Part shown: positions 10,345 through 19,270 of the stretch, in pieces
Numbering within the stretch: position 1 is the stretch's first letter
How the letters are laid out: each line of letters starts with the position of its first letter
NCBI GenBank assembly: GCA_023525715.1
Contig: CM042013.1
Span: 80,248,494 to 80,312,493 of the forward strand
Length of the DNA: 64,000 nt
DNA from: Cichorium intybus
Lineage: Eukaryota; Streptophyta; Magnoliopsida; Asterales; Asteraceae
Direction: 5' to 3'
The notes under the pieces: model-generated
What the model was told of the DNA's origin: nothing
The model's database searches: none
What the model saw: only the letters and a program-made list of their open reading frames with translations
Made by a program: the position numbers and the translations under genes

Positions 10345-10640
10345 CCAGCGGAGATCGGGTCGCGATCTTTATGGGATCGGGTCGCGATCTCGAGTGGTTC
10401 CCGCTTTTGTGCTGGCCACTACCCGACTCGGTGGAGTTGGTCGCTGAGATCGGGTCGCGATGGGATAAAGATCGGGTCGTGATCCTGGTCGGGTCGCGAT
10501 GGGTGGAAGGTAGGGTCGCGATCTCGTCGGGTTGCCATAGGCTCGCGATCCTTGGTCGGCAAAGAGTCATTTGTTTGTCACTTAGATCGGGTCGCGATCT
10601 GGGTTGGATCGGGTCGCGATCTGCACTGTTCCAGCCTTTT
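10345..10640 (-). promoter_or_regulatory. U3 array of GATCGGGTCGCGATC-like repeats upstream of LTR TATA box
   Basis: Eight exact TCGCGAT words plus one TCGTGAT variant occur within ~290 bp, most embedded in GATCGGGTCGCGATC. The core TCGCGA is palindromic. On the minus strand the block lies directly upstream of the TATA box, where LTR enhancers sit, so a role in transcription control is plausible but untested. The same block is present in the 5' LTR at about 20076-20371. Confidence 0.6.
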
Positions 10641-10854
10641 TCTTCTTTTGTTTTGATTTTCTTCATTTTGCGACACATGAGCTGTTGGGACGCGATTGCT
10701 GTCGCTGGGTGACATTTTTGCTCTTTGGTACATAGCGTCATTTTCTCCGATTTGGTTGAACTCGATTTTACGCAACCTGAAATAAACTGTTAATAAAACA
10801 TTTCGACTTATTTCAGTGATGGTCACATAAAAACATAAAAAACTTTATTCAACA

Positions 10855-12331
10855 ATTTCCCCCTATGTGATCATTAATGTAATGAGGAGTAAAATGTTTG
10901 ATTGAAATTCTTGAAATTTGGATAAGATGTTTATAAAACCATATCACTTGTTTTGAAAGAGTGTGACTAGATTTTACTTATGTTTTGAAAAATGTTTGTC
11001 AAGAATATTTGTTTCTAAATCAAAGTCTCGAGTTCGATTATCAAAAGGTTTTTGTATATGTATTTTCATAATATTCCTTAAGATTTTATAGCATTTATAA
11101 AGACGACAAGTGATCTTAATAGGTCGATTCAGATGAACGCTCATAGGTATAGCTCACACTTGACTGAGGTGTTTGTTTGTTCTGGGTGCAGAACGGGTGT
11201 ATAATCACTAAAGATGAGTGATATCTCTCAGTTAGAAGGTGTTGACTTATGCTTAATGTGGATTTATACCTATATACTTTAGTTACTTGGTCTTCATATT
11301 AGATAATCAATCACATAAGACTGGTTTCGGCATTACTCAGAGGGTTTCTTCATTCATGCCATTGAGGTTCACTCTCTCTCCGTCGGTAAATACATGTAGA
11401 GGGTTTTAGAAATATTCATAGTGCAGTTTGCAACTAAGAATATTCAATTATGAAGGCTACAGTATCCCGGTAAATCTTCGGTTTTGAACAGCTATATTTG
11501 ATAAAGCTTTTAAGAATTCGTTGTTTTGAGAGGTGTCTGTCTTGATGGATTGTTGTTGTAAATCTTCTTTTTCTTTGGTGATGTGTTCACCTTTGTCTTT
11601 ATCTTTTCTTGATTTGTGCGAATACACCTTGTGTAAAAGATATCTGATGTGGTTACCAATTGTGATTTGTTGACAGCATTTGTTGGATATGACTTTGTCG
11701 TTTCTTCATTTGTCAGATTCGTTATGCCAGATGATCAGTCTTTTCTTTGAAGTGGTTTGATTGAGGATAGGGATAGGTGATATAATAGACAGTTTGTCTA
11801 ATATATAAGAAAATGAAAGTATCGTCTCTGGTCATTTTGATATCTAAGCAAAAATGAGACTAGCATCACGGTATAAGAGTATAAATTCTATAAGTCATAA
11901 TGAAAACACCTTTGCTCACAGAAATGAATTCCACATAGCATTTAAGGACGAGGCACAATTTCTCACATGGGTTTGGTTTTCATCTGAATCTCCTGATCTT
12001 ATGTCCCTTTACAGATAAAATCGTTATAATTTGAAGTAAATTCAAAGGGAATAGGAGAATGTACACAACAAAAATGTTTGAACTTTGTACCTTCTCTTTA
12101 ATTTAGAATCAATATAACTGAGAACATTCATCGAGCATAAGTATCTGAAAATTTAGTCAAGAAGATGTTAATCACATGGTTCTATAAAAGCTTATTATGA
12201 CAAGTCTTTTATTGTATTTTTGAAGATTTGTTTTTCTGAATGTTTTTGGAAATTTTGGTTATTTGAATGTTTTTGGAAAATTTTGTTTTTATAAAAGTAA
12301 ACACTCTTTTGTACAAACAAAAAGTAAGAGA
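10855..12331 (-). other. SIRE-1 polypurine tract and 3' untranslated region
   Basis: The tract (minus ATAGGGGGAAAT, 10855-10866) abuts the 3' LTR. The following ~1.46 kb up to the pol stop is AT-rich and has no significant frame; some Sireviruses carry an envelope-like frame here, but none is visible in this copy. Confidence 0.65.
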
Positions 12332-12949
12332 TTAGGGATGGATGTTATCTGGATTCAACATTCCTAGACGGCCTAGGAAGTATTGAAACTTGGTTTCGTC
12401 TAGAGCCTTAGTAAAGACATCGGCAATTTGATCTTCTGTGTTTATGAAGTGCAATTCGATATGACCTTTTTGTATGTTGTCTTTGAGGAAATGATATCGA
12501 ATATCAATGTGCTTTGTCATGGAATGGTGCACTGGATTGTGAGAAATGGCAATTGCGCTGGTTGAGTCACAAAATATTGGTATTTGTGAGACTTTGTAGC
12601 CATAGTCACGTAATTGGGTTTGCATCCACATGACTTGTGAACAGCAGCTTGCGGCAGCTACATATTCAGCTTCTGCGGTTGAAGTGGACACGCATGATTG
12701 TTTCTTTGAGGTCCAACTTACCAGTCTGCCTCCTAGAAATTGACAAGAACCAGATGTGCTTTTCCTGTCTAGTCTGCATCCTCCATAGTCGGAGTCGGTG
12801 AAGGCGTTAAGCTGAAAATCAGAGTTAGCAGGATACCATAAGCCAAGAGATGGAGTTCCTTTAAGATATTTAAAAATTCTTTTCACAGCTATAGCATGAG
12901 ATTCCATAGGATTGGCTTGGTATCTGGCACAGACACATGTAGAAAACAT
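12332..12949 (-). pseudogene. SIRE-1 pol C-terminus (RNase H), separated from RT by inversion
   Basis: An intact 205-codon stretch encodes the RT/RNase H connection and a complete copia RNase H: FSTCVCARYQANPMESH, FTDSDYGGCRLDRKSTSGSC, SWTSKKQSCVSTSTAEAEY, IFCDSTSAIAISHNPVHHS, KHIDIRYHFLKDNIQKGHIE, TEDQIADVFTKALDETKF. The expected acidic residues (TDSD, AEAEY, CDS, DQIADVF) are all present. RNase H degrades the RNA strand of the RNA-DNA hybrid and makes the plus-strand primer. Homology stops exactly at the ATG at 12949; the residues that should precede it (..SRPDI) are not there, and plus-strand gag sequence begins instead. It is therefore a fragment, cut off from its RT, without being internally damaged. 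Confidence 0.9.
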
Positions 12950-15572
12950 GACCTCTCTTACGAGTAACTTGGATATACTGAATGAAAGGAAGAAACTCGA
13001 ACTTCAAGCCAAAAAGGAACTTGTGTCTGGAATACCCCACAGTATTCTAAGCCAAATGAATGATATAATCCTTTTAACCGCAAACCAAATTTGGCAAACT
13101 TTGAAAAATCGTTTTGAAGGAAATGAGAGAATCATTGGAAACAAGAAAACATCTGTTTTAAACGAATTTGACAACTTCAAAATGTTTTCACATGAGACCA
13201 TCCATGATGCTCATGACAGATTCAATCTCATTACCATCAAAATGAATAATTTAGGCATCAAAAAGTCACAACATGAAATAAACCTCAAATTTTTAAACAA
13301 CCTTTATGAAAGCTGGAAAATGGTCAAACTCATCATCCAGGGAAATCCGGCAATTCATACTGAATCTTTGTACAATCTGTACGGAGAATTACAATCGTAT
13401 GAATCCTCGATTGACCCACCAACGTCTACTTCTTTTGGAGGACCACTTGCGCTTTTAACAACTTCCTCTCAAAACCAAACACATTTTCCTGATCAAAGTC
13501 AAATTGATCAAAACCAAGCTTTCTTAAGTAATCTTTGTGACTTGTCTGATCCAAATAATGAAGCTGATTACCAACAATTGTGCGCTTTGGTAGCAAACAC
13601 TAATCTCGAAAGATTTTTGCCACATCATAATCAATCAAACTTCAGACCAAATTTTCAACAAAGATCCACTTTTGGACAAAACTTTCAGAATCGCGGTTTT
13701 CAAAATAATCACAACTCTTATAATAACCAAAGTTCTGGATTTCAGAAAAATCATTCACAACCATCTCAACAGAAACAAACTCAAACATCTGAAAGACCAC
13801 CCGTTAAGAGCCAAAAGGCTGACAATAACGATGATGATGATGACGTAATCATTTGTCACAAATGCAAAGGACTAAATCATTATGCCCGAGATTGTCGAGC
13901 CAAAGTCAAAGTCAAAGACTCAGCCTATTATGCTCAAAAAGCCGAAGAGCTGAAGAAACAAGAACAGAAAGCAAAGCAAAAAGCTTTGATGGCATTCCAC
14001 GAACCTAGCGTGGAATACTGGCCAACTTCTGATGATGAAACCGACACTGAACCAGCTCAGTCAAACTTCTGCTTCATGGCTGACAACGAACCAACCACAA
14101 GGGCTCCATATGTCATCGATCAGGTATGGTCTATGATCTCAGATCTCGGTCTTTCAAGAACACCATTTGAGTCCCACATGACTAAGATTGAGAACAGTCT
14201 AAAAGCTGATCTCAGACTGTATCATGACACAATAGTCAAATCCGATATCTACAAATCTGAATTACAAACCTTGCAACTCAGATTTGGAGAATCTACAAGG
14301 ACTAGAGACAAACTTGAAAGAGACATTGAACGAAAATCTGAAGAAAATAATCACATCCTAGAACAATTAAATGAAGCTCTAAAACAAAAAAGGGACTTAG
14401 AAATAAAAAATCAATCTGTTATTTCATCTGAAATAAAAGACACCTTAGAAAAGGAAGTCCTTCAGTTAAAACACAAAATTCAAGATTTAACTGACAAAAA
14501 CACTAGTTTAAATCTAAAACTAGATGATTCTTCAAAACAAATCAAATTTCTTGAATCCGAAAATCAAAGATCTCAAGGAAAATTGGATTCTATCAATATT
14601 GCCAGAAAATTGAGTGATGATGTTTTCACTAAAGCAAATAACTTAGGAACTGGCAAAATTGATACAAACTATAAACCAGGAATTGGAAGAGAATCTTTTG
14701 AAAATGAAAAGACTGAAAATGAAAATGGGAAAATTAGTGAAAATTCTAAATCACCTCAACCAGATTTTTTCTCATCTGCCAATGAGGACGATTCAGATGA
14801 TGAAACAGTAATCAACTGTAGCCCAGATAATACTTTTTTCAACAAGTCATACAAAAGAGTTGTAAAATCTGAATCAGACTCTGCTAGTTCAGTAACTCAT
14901 CAATTGAGATCTACTAAACTAACAAAGAATGATGGCACAATCAAACTTGAAAATTTCTTAAATGGAGAAAATTCTGATCATCAAAATGGAAGTACTTCTG
15001 CTCCAACTGTCTTTCCCTCTTTAAACTCAACCTTTATTGGAAAGAACAGTCTGGGACAAAAGTATTCAAAGAAACAACAGACAAATAAACAACCCATTCA
15101 AGCTGTCTTTAAATCAAAAGAACAAAGCAAGCCCATTGTTTTCAAAGAAAAACCTTTGAAACCAGTCGCTGTGCCACAAAAACAAACCTTTAATCCAAAA
15201 CAAAAACCGTTTCAAAAACCAATTCAAAATCGCTTTCAAGAGATAAACTTCAATCTCTCAAGGAACTTTCAGAAATCATCATTTCACCAACTTCCATTCC
15301 ATCATCAAAGTGTTTTCCGAAACCATTCAGATCCCAGATACAAAGAAAGGTTATCAAACAGATCATCACATATAGGATACTTTTCACAAAAACAGAAATC
15401 GTTTCAAATGACAGGTTTTCAAAGACAAATCTTAAATTGGGAAAATCTGATAAGTCAAATCAAGCCTCAACCACTTCGTCCAATTAACACAAACCATAAT
15501 GATTTCAGATTATCAAAAACCATTAACAAATCAGGACCCACCATGGTTTGGGTACCTAAACTTTCTGTCTAA
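12948..15572 (+). CDS. gag: SIRE-1 gag (N-terminally truncated, inverted)
   Basis: About 874 codons open up to a TAA at 15570-15572. The first ~120 residues from 12948 match the UBN2-type copia gag core (ELQAKKELVSGIPHSIL, IWQTLKNRFEGNERI, MNNLGIKKSQHEINLKFLNN). A CCHC zinc knuckle, CHKCKGLNHYARDC, lies at about residues 303-316 (13854-13895) and should bind genomic RNA. Residues ~430-560 are strongly heptad-like and charged, a probable coiled coil, followed by a long disordered Q/K/S/F-rich tail. Gag forms the virus-like particle. Compared with usual copia gag, which begins with a sequence ahead of the core, the N-terminus is missing here: twelve upstream codons in frame (12912-12947) are only the antisense of RNase H. 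The 12948 ATG is therefore accidental, and the frame is unlikely to be expressed from the LTR, which points the other way. Confidence 0.88.
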   Translation: MTSLTSNLDILNERKKLELQAKKELVSGIPHSILSQMNDIILLTANQIWQTLKNRFEGNERIIGNKKTSVLNEFDNFKMFSHETIHDAHDRFNLITIKMNNLGIKKSQHEINLKFLNNLYESWKMVKLIIQGNPAIHTESLYNLYGELQSYESSIDPPTSTSFGGPLALLTTSSQNQTHFPDQSQIDQNQAFLSNLCDLSDPNNEADYQQLCALVANTNLERFLPHHNQSNFRPNFQQRSTFGQNFQNRGFQNNHNSYNNQSSGFQKNHSQPSQQKQTQTSERPPVKSQKADNNDDDDDVIICHKCKGLNHYARDCRAKVKVKDSAYYAQKAEELKKQEQKAKQKALMAFHEPSVEYWPTSDDETDTEPAQSNFCFMADNEPTTRAPYVIDQVWSMISDLGLSRTPFESHMTKIENSLKADLRLYHDTIVKSDIYKSELQTLQLRFGESTRTRDKLERDIERKSEENNHILEQLNEALKQKRDLEIKNQSVISSEIKDTLEKEVLQLKHKIQDLTDKNTSLNLKLDDSSKQIKFLESENQRSQGKLDSINIARKLSDDVFTKANNLGTGKIDTNYKPGIGRESFENEKTENENGKISENSKSPQPDFFSSANEDDSDDETVINCSPDNTFFNKSYKRVVKSESDSASSVTHQLRSTKLTKNDGTIKLENFLNGENSDHQNGSTSAPTVFPSLNSTFIGKNSLGQKYSKKQQTNKQPIQAVFKSKEQSKPIVFKEKPLKPVAVPQKQTFNPKQKPFQKPIQNRFQEINFNLSRNFQKSSFHQLPFHHQSVFRNHSDPRYKERLSNRSSHIGYFSQKQKSFQMTGFQRQILNWENLISQIKPQPLRPINTNHNDFRLSKTINKSGPTMVWVPKLSV

Positions 15573-18308
15573 TTGCAGGCATTTTGTGCTGGAGAGCCCA
15601 AGGATGGCACATGGTATATCGATAGTGGTTGCTCCAAGCATATGACAGGAAACCAGAGCTTTCTACGAGACTTCAAACCCACAGAATCCAAACAAGATGT
15701 GACCTTTGGAAATAACATGACTGCAAGAATCAAAGGTTATGGAAACATAACAAATGGTCACTTCACCATCAAGAAAGTAGCCTACGTTGACGGCCTGAAA
15801 CACAACCTAATCAGCGTATCACAACTTTGTGACAACAATCATGAAGTTCTTTTCACCAAACAGCGAAGCATAATCAAGGATGCCAAGACCAAAGCCATTC
15901 TAGTCAATTCTGATCGTCTAGGCAACATGTATCCACTAGATATGGACCTTATCTATGGAAAACCAGACATCTGTCTCTTGTCCAAAGCTTCTGCTGATAT
16001 TAGCTGGTTGTGGCATCGTCGTCTTTCCCATCTCAATTTCGGCTACATCAACAAGTTGATCGCAAATGATCTTGTTCGCGGACTGCCGCTTCTGAAACTT
16101 GATAATGAAACTCTTTGTGCAGCTTGTGAAGGAGGAAAACTGTCCAAATCCTCTCATAAAAGCATTTCTGAATCTAGTGTATCCGAACCACTAGAATTAC
16201 TGCACATTGATCTTTGCGGCCCTGCAAAAACCCAAAGCATAAAAGGGAAGAAATACATCCTTGTTATTATTGATGATTACTCACGCTTTACTTGGATTTT
16301 CTTTTTAAGGCTAAAGTCAGAAGCACCTGAAGAAATAATCAACTTCATCAAACAGATTGAATTAAAGCTCAAACGACCAGTTCGAAGAATCCGAAGTGAT
16401 AATGGTTTAGAGTTCAAAAACATAACTCTAGACTCATTTCTCAAAAACAAAAGCATCGAACACAACTTCTCAGCCCCTTACACTCCTCAACAAAACGGCG
16501 TTGTTGAAAGAAAGAACCGAACTCTGTGCGAAGCTGCAAGATCAATGCTCATCTTTGCTGATCTGCCACAATACTTCTGGGCAAAAGCAATAGCCACAGC
16601 TTGCTATACTCAAAATCGTTCTTTAATCCACAAACAACTTCATAAAACACCATATGAAGTCATTAACAACCGAAAACCAAACATCAAATTCTTTCATATT
16701 TTTGGTTGTCGATGCTTCATAAAGAATAACAAAGATCACCTTTCAAAATTTGAATCAAGATCAGACGAAGGAATTTTCCTTGGTTACTCTTTTACCTCAG
16801 CTGCTTATCGAGTACTGAATAAACGTACAAGAGTAATTGAAGAAAGTACTGATGTCCACTTCGATGAATTTTATGTCAGAAAATTGGATCGTGAACATTT
16901 TGGTTCACAAATGATAGATACTATTTTTCAAAATCCAATTCCACAAATACCATCTCCTGACATGGACATAGAAATTGATCTTGATTTACTTTTTGAACAA
17001 CCCAAAACCGCTTATAGTTCTGAATTTCTAACATCTTCTACAATTCCTACAGGAACCTCCGATGCAGAAACTTCACAATCAAACCAAGAAAATGCAGATC
17101 AAGTTGAGGGGGAATTACCAACACTAAATTCCTCTTTGAACACTCCCAATCCACCAGTCCAAAATGATCCCAGTGCATCATCTATGGGGGAACCTTCTTT
17201 ACCACATTCTCACCCTATAATCCAAAAAGACATATCGGACAACAACCAAAATCTATTCCCAACAGAATCACCTGACCAAGAAGAACAATGGGACATAGAA
17301 ACACCAATCGAAATACCTGAAAAAACTCGCCTAAACAAATGGACCAGGAATCATCCTGCAAACCAAATCATAGGAGACCCCAATTCTGGTATTCAAACAA
17401 GAGCCGCTACCTCAAACGAATGTTTATACGGAGCATTCTTATCCATGACAGAACCCAAAACCATCCATTCAGCTCTCAAAGATCCAGACTGGGTCAAAGC
17501 CATGCAAGAAGAACTAGCTGAATTCGAAAGAAACCAAGTATGGGATCTTGTTCCTACTCCTCCCGATGTTACTGTAGTAGGTTCAAGATGGGTTTTCAGA
17601 AACAAAACTGATGATCAAGGCATAGTCTGTAGAAACAAAGCAAGACTTGTCGTCAAGGGCTATTCACAACAAGAAGGAATCGACTACGATGAAACTTATG
17701 CTCCAGTTGCAAGACTCGAAGCCATTCGTATCTTTCTAGCATATGCAGCTCACAAGAACTTCAAAGTATTTCAAATGGATGTAAAATGTGCATTTTTACA
17801 TGGAGAGATTGATCGCGATGTGTATATTCAACAACCTCCAGGTTTTGAAGATCCACAGTTCCCAAATCACAGTTTTAAGTTACAAAAAGCAGTTTATGGC
17901 TTAAAACAAGCACCTCGAGCCTGGTATTCAACATTGTCAACATTTCTAGAAGAATCAGGATTCAAAAGAGGTTCAATTGATCAAACTCTCTTTCGTAAAA
18001 TTTTTAATAAACATCTGTTAATCGTTCAAATATATGTCGATGACATTATTTTTGGTTCTACTGATGAATCCCTGAGTATCAAGTTTGCAGATTTGATGAA
18101 GAGCAAATTTGAGATGAGCATGATAGGAGAAATGACTACTTTTCTTGGACTACAAGTCAAACAATCATCAGATGGAATTTTCATCAATCAAGAAAATTAT
18201 GTCAAAAATCTTCTAACTCGTTTTTCTCTTGACAAATCAAATACAGCAAAAACTCCAATGGCCTTACCGTGTGACAGATATGTATTTTATCTATACTATG
18301 CGGAATAA
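15573..18308 (+). CDS. pol: SIRE-1 pol: protease, integrase, reverse transcriptase (C-truncated, inverted)
   Basis: The frame continues in phase directly after the gag TAA; no ATG is needed if the stop is read through (first codon TTG). Domains from residue 1: retropepsin with WYIDSGCSKHMTG (Asp 17); GAG-pre-integrase with HRRLSH and CAAC zinc ligands; integrase core with HIDLCGP (Asp 213), IRSDNGLEF (Asp 276) and NGVVERKNRTL (Glu 312), the D-D-35-E spacing; copia RT with ARLVVKGYSQQEGIDYDETY, QMDVKCAFLHGEID, AVYGLKQAPRAWY and the catalytic IYVDDIIFG (Asp 823, Asp 824). It ends at ANTAKTPMALP, where a shared TTACC leads into LTR sequence, so the last 14 codons (to 18308) are LTR-derived. RNase H is on the other strand at 12332-12949; some 35-40 residues between them are absent. 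No internal stop: the domains look recently functional. Confidence 0.92.
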   Translation: MQAFCAGEPKDGTWYIDSGCSKHMTGNQSFLRDFKPTESKQDVTFGNNMTARIKGYGNITNGHFTIKKVAYVDGLKHNLISVSQLCDNNHEVLFTKQRSIIKDAKTKAILVNSDRLGNMYPLDMDLIYGKPDICLLSKASADISWLWHRRLSHLNFGYINKLIANDLVRGLPLLKLDNETLCAACEGGKLSKSSHKSISESSVSEPLELLHIDLCGPAKTQSIKGKKYILVIIDDYSRFTWIFFLRLKSEAPEEIINFIKQIELKLKRPVRRIRSDNGLEFKNITLDSFLKNKSIEHNFSAPYTPQQNGVVERKNRTLCEAARSMLIFADLPQYFWAKAIATACYTQNRSLIHKQLHKTPYEVINNRKPNIKFFHIFGCRCFIKNNKDHLSKFESRSDEGIFLGYSFTSAAYRVLNKRTRVIEESTDVHFDEFYVRKLDREHFGSQMIDTIFQNPIPQIPSPDMDIEIDLDLLFEQPKTAYSSEFLTSSTIPTGTSDAETSQSNQENADQVEGELPTLNSSLNTPNPPVQNDPSASSMGEPSLPHSHPIIQKDISDNNQNLFPTESPDQEEQWDIETPIEIPEKTRLNKWTRNHPANQIIGDPNSGIQTRAATSNECLYGAFLSMTEPKTIHSALKDPDWVKAMQEELAEFERNQVWDLVPTPPDVTVVGSRWVFRNKTDDQGIVCRNKARLVVKGYSQQEGIDYDETYAPVARLEAIRIFLAYAAHKNFKVFQMDVKCAFLHGEIDRDVYIQQPPGFEDPQFPNHSFKLQKAVYGLKQAPRAWYSTLSTFLEESGFKRGSIDQTLFRKIFNKHLLIVQIYVDDIIFGSTDESLSIKFADLMKSKFEMSMIGEMTTFLGLQVKQSSDGIFINQENYVKNLLTRFSLDKSNTAKTPMALPCDRYVFYLYYAE

Positions 18309-18766
18309 ATAAGAGTTGCGGAATAAAATAAAATGGTAAATCTAAACTAGACAGTATTTAAATAGATAGAAAGCGGTAAATAAAGTAAAAGTTAGAAGTT
18401 AGAGGTTAGATGTAATAAACGCCATTATCAACGATAACGTGTTTTTACAATAAATAAAAAGGTTAGAAGTTAGAAGTTAGATGTCTCGGTTAAATACAGT
18501 CCACATATGTTTTCGTTGTCACGGTTCAATTCGGGTGTATTCGAAGTTTGGTACAGTTGATTTATTACAGTTTAAATAAATCAATAACGACACATATAAT
18601 TTTAAAGGAACTTATCGATAGTTGCGGAAGATAGCGTTTTTCTTGATATGTCGATTTCTTGTTCTTCACGGTAAGATGAGGTTTTGGTGATTTTTGGTGT
18701 CGGGTAGAGGTTGTTTAGAGGTTTGGAGTTTGGTGTCGGGTAGAGGTTGTTTAGAGGTTTGATTTG
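18264..18766. repeat. SIRE-1 partial LTR copy 1 (filler)
   Basis: Matches the LTR from its ~54th base onward (compare 9594 to about 10130) in the same orientation as both flanking LTRs. It has only one copy of the 78-bp repeat that is doubled in both outer LTRs, and a few private substitutions (for example GTATTCGAAG), so it derives from a different LTR template. Joined to pol at TTACC and to copy 2 near 18766. Confidence 0.88.
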
Positions 18767-19115
18767 TCCACGAACAAGGTTTTTTAAGCCTATTACCGTG
18801 TGACAGATATGTATTTTATCTATAATATGCGGAATAAATAAGAGTTGCGGAATAAAATAAAATGGTAAATCTAAACTAGACAGTATTTAAATAGACAGAA
18901 AGCGGTAAATAAAGTAAAAGTTAGAAGTTAGAGGTTAGATGTAATAAACGCCATTATCAACGATAACGTGTTTTTACAATAAATAAAAAGGTTAGAAGTT
19001 AGAAGTTAGAAGTTAGATGTAATAAACGCCATTATCAACGATAACGTGTTTTTACAATAAATAAAAAGGTTAGAAGTTAGAAGTTAGATGTCTCGGTTAA
19101 ATACAGTCCACATAT

Positions 19116-19116
<1 letters not shown>
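18767..19116. repeat. SIRE-1 partial LTR copy 2 (filler)
   Basis: Matches LTR bases equivalent to 9566-9915, same orientation, with both copies of the 78-bp repeat. Ends in CATATG at the 31-T run. Confidence 0.88.

Positions 19117-19147
<31 letters not shown>
19117..19147. repeat. 31-base T homopolymer
   Basis: An uninterrupted run of 31 T (A on the element's own strand) between partial LTR copy 2 and the element's 5' leader. Either an A-rich leader tract or a captured tail. Confidence 0.95.
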
Positions 19148-19148
<1 letters not shown>

Positions 19149-19270
19149 TTTTTGAACAAGTGATATTAATATGAAATTTTCAAAGGAAACTTATTGGTGG
19201 TTTATAAAAACGCTACACAAAAGTTCTCGACAAAAATTTCAGATTAAATCACACAAGCTCTGATACCAAT
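19148..19270 (-). other. SIRE-1 5' leader with tRNA-iMet primer binding site
   Basis: The minus strand reads ATTGGTATCAGAGCTTGTG right after the 5' LTR; TGGTATCAGAGC (19257-19268) is the standard site complementary to the 3' end of initiator tRNA-Met. The rest is a short untranslated leader that is cut off before any gag start codon. Confidence 0.85.

Larger units (their letters stand above)
9540..10854 (-). repeat. SIRE-1 3' LTR
   Basis: 1,315 bp, TGTTGATAAATAACG...TTTATTCAACA. It holds a 78-bp tandem duplication (around 9737-9892), a minus-strand TATA box (CTATAAATAG, about 10330-10341) and the TCGCGA-rich U3 array. Differences from the 5' LTR seen by eye: one base each in the second GTTAGATG block, in GGGTAGAGG, in GCGATCTCGAG, in AAAGAGTCAT and in CTCCGATTTGG. 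Confidence 0.92.

Noticed and set aside
10007..10741. 244-codon minus-strand frame with a duplicate at 19738-20472
   Set aside because: It lies wholly inside the SIRE-1 LTRs and is duplicated only because LTRs are. The product is low complexity (RSRPDP repeats from the TCGCGA array) with no recognisable domain.
12912..12947. First twelve codons of the SIRE-1 gag frame as genuine Gag N-terminus
   Set aside because: They are the antisense of the RNase H fragment at the inversion junction.
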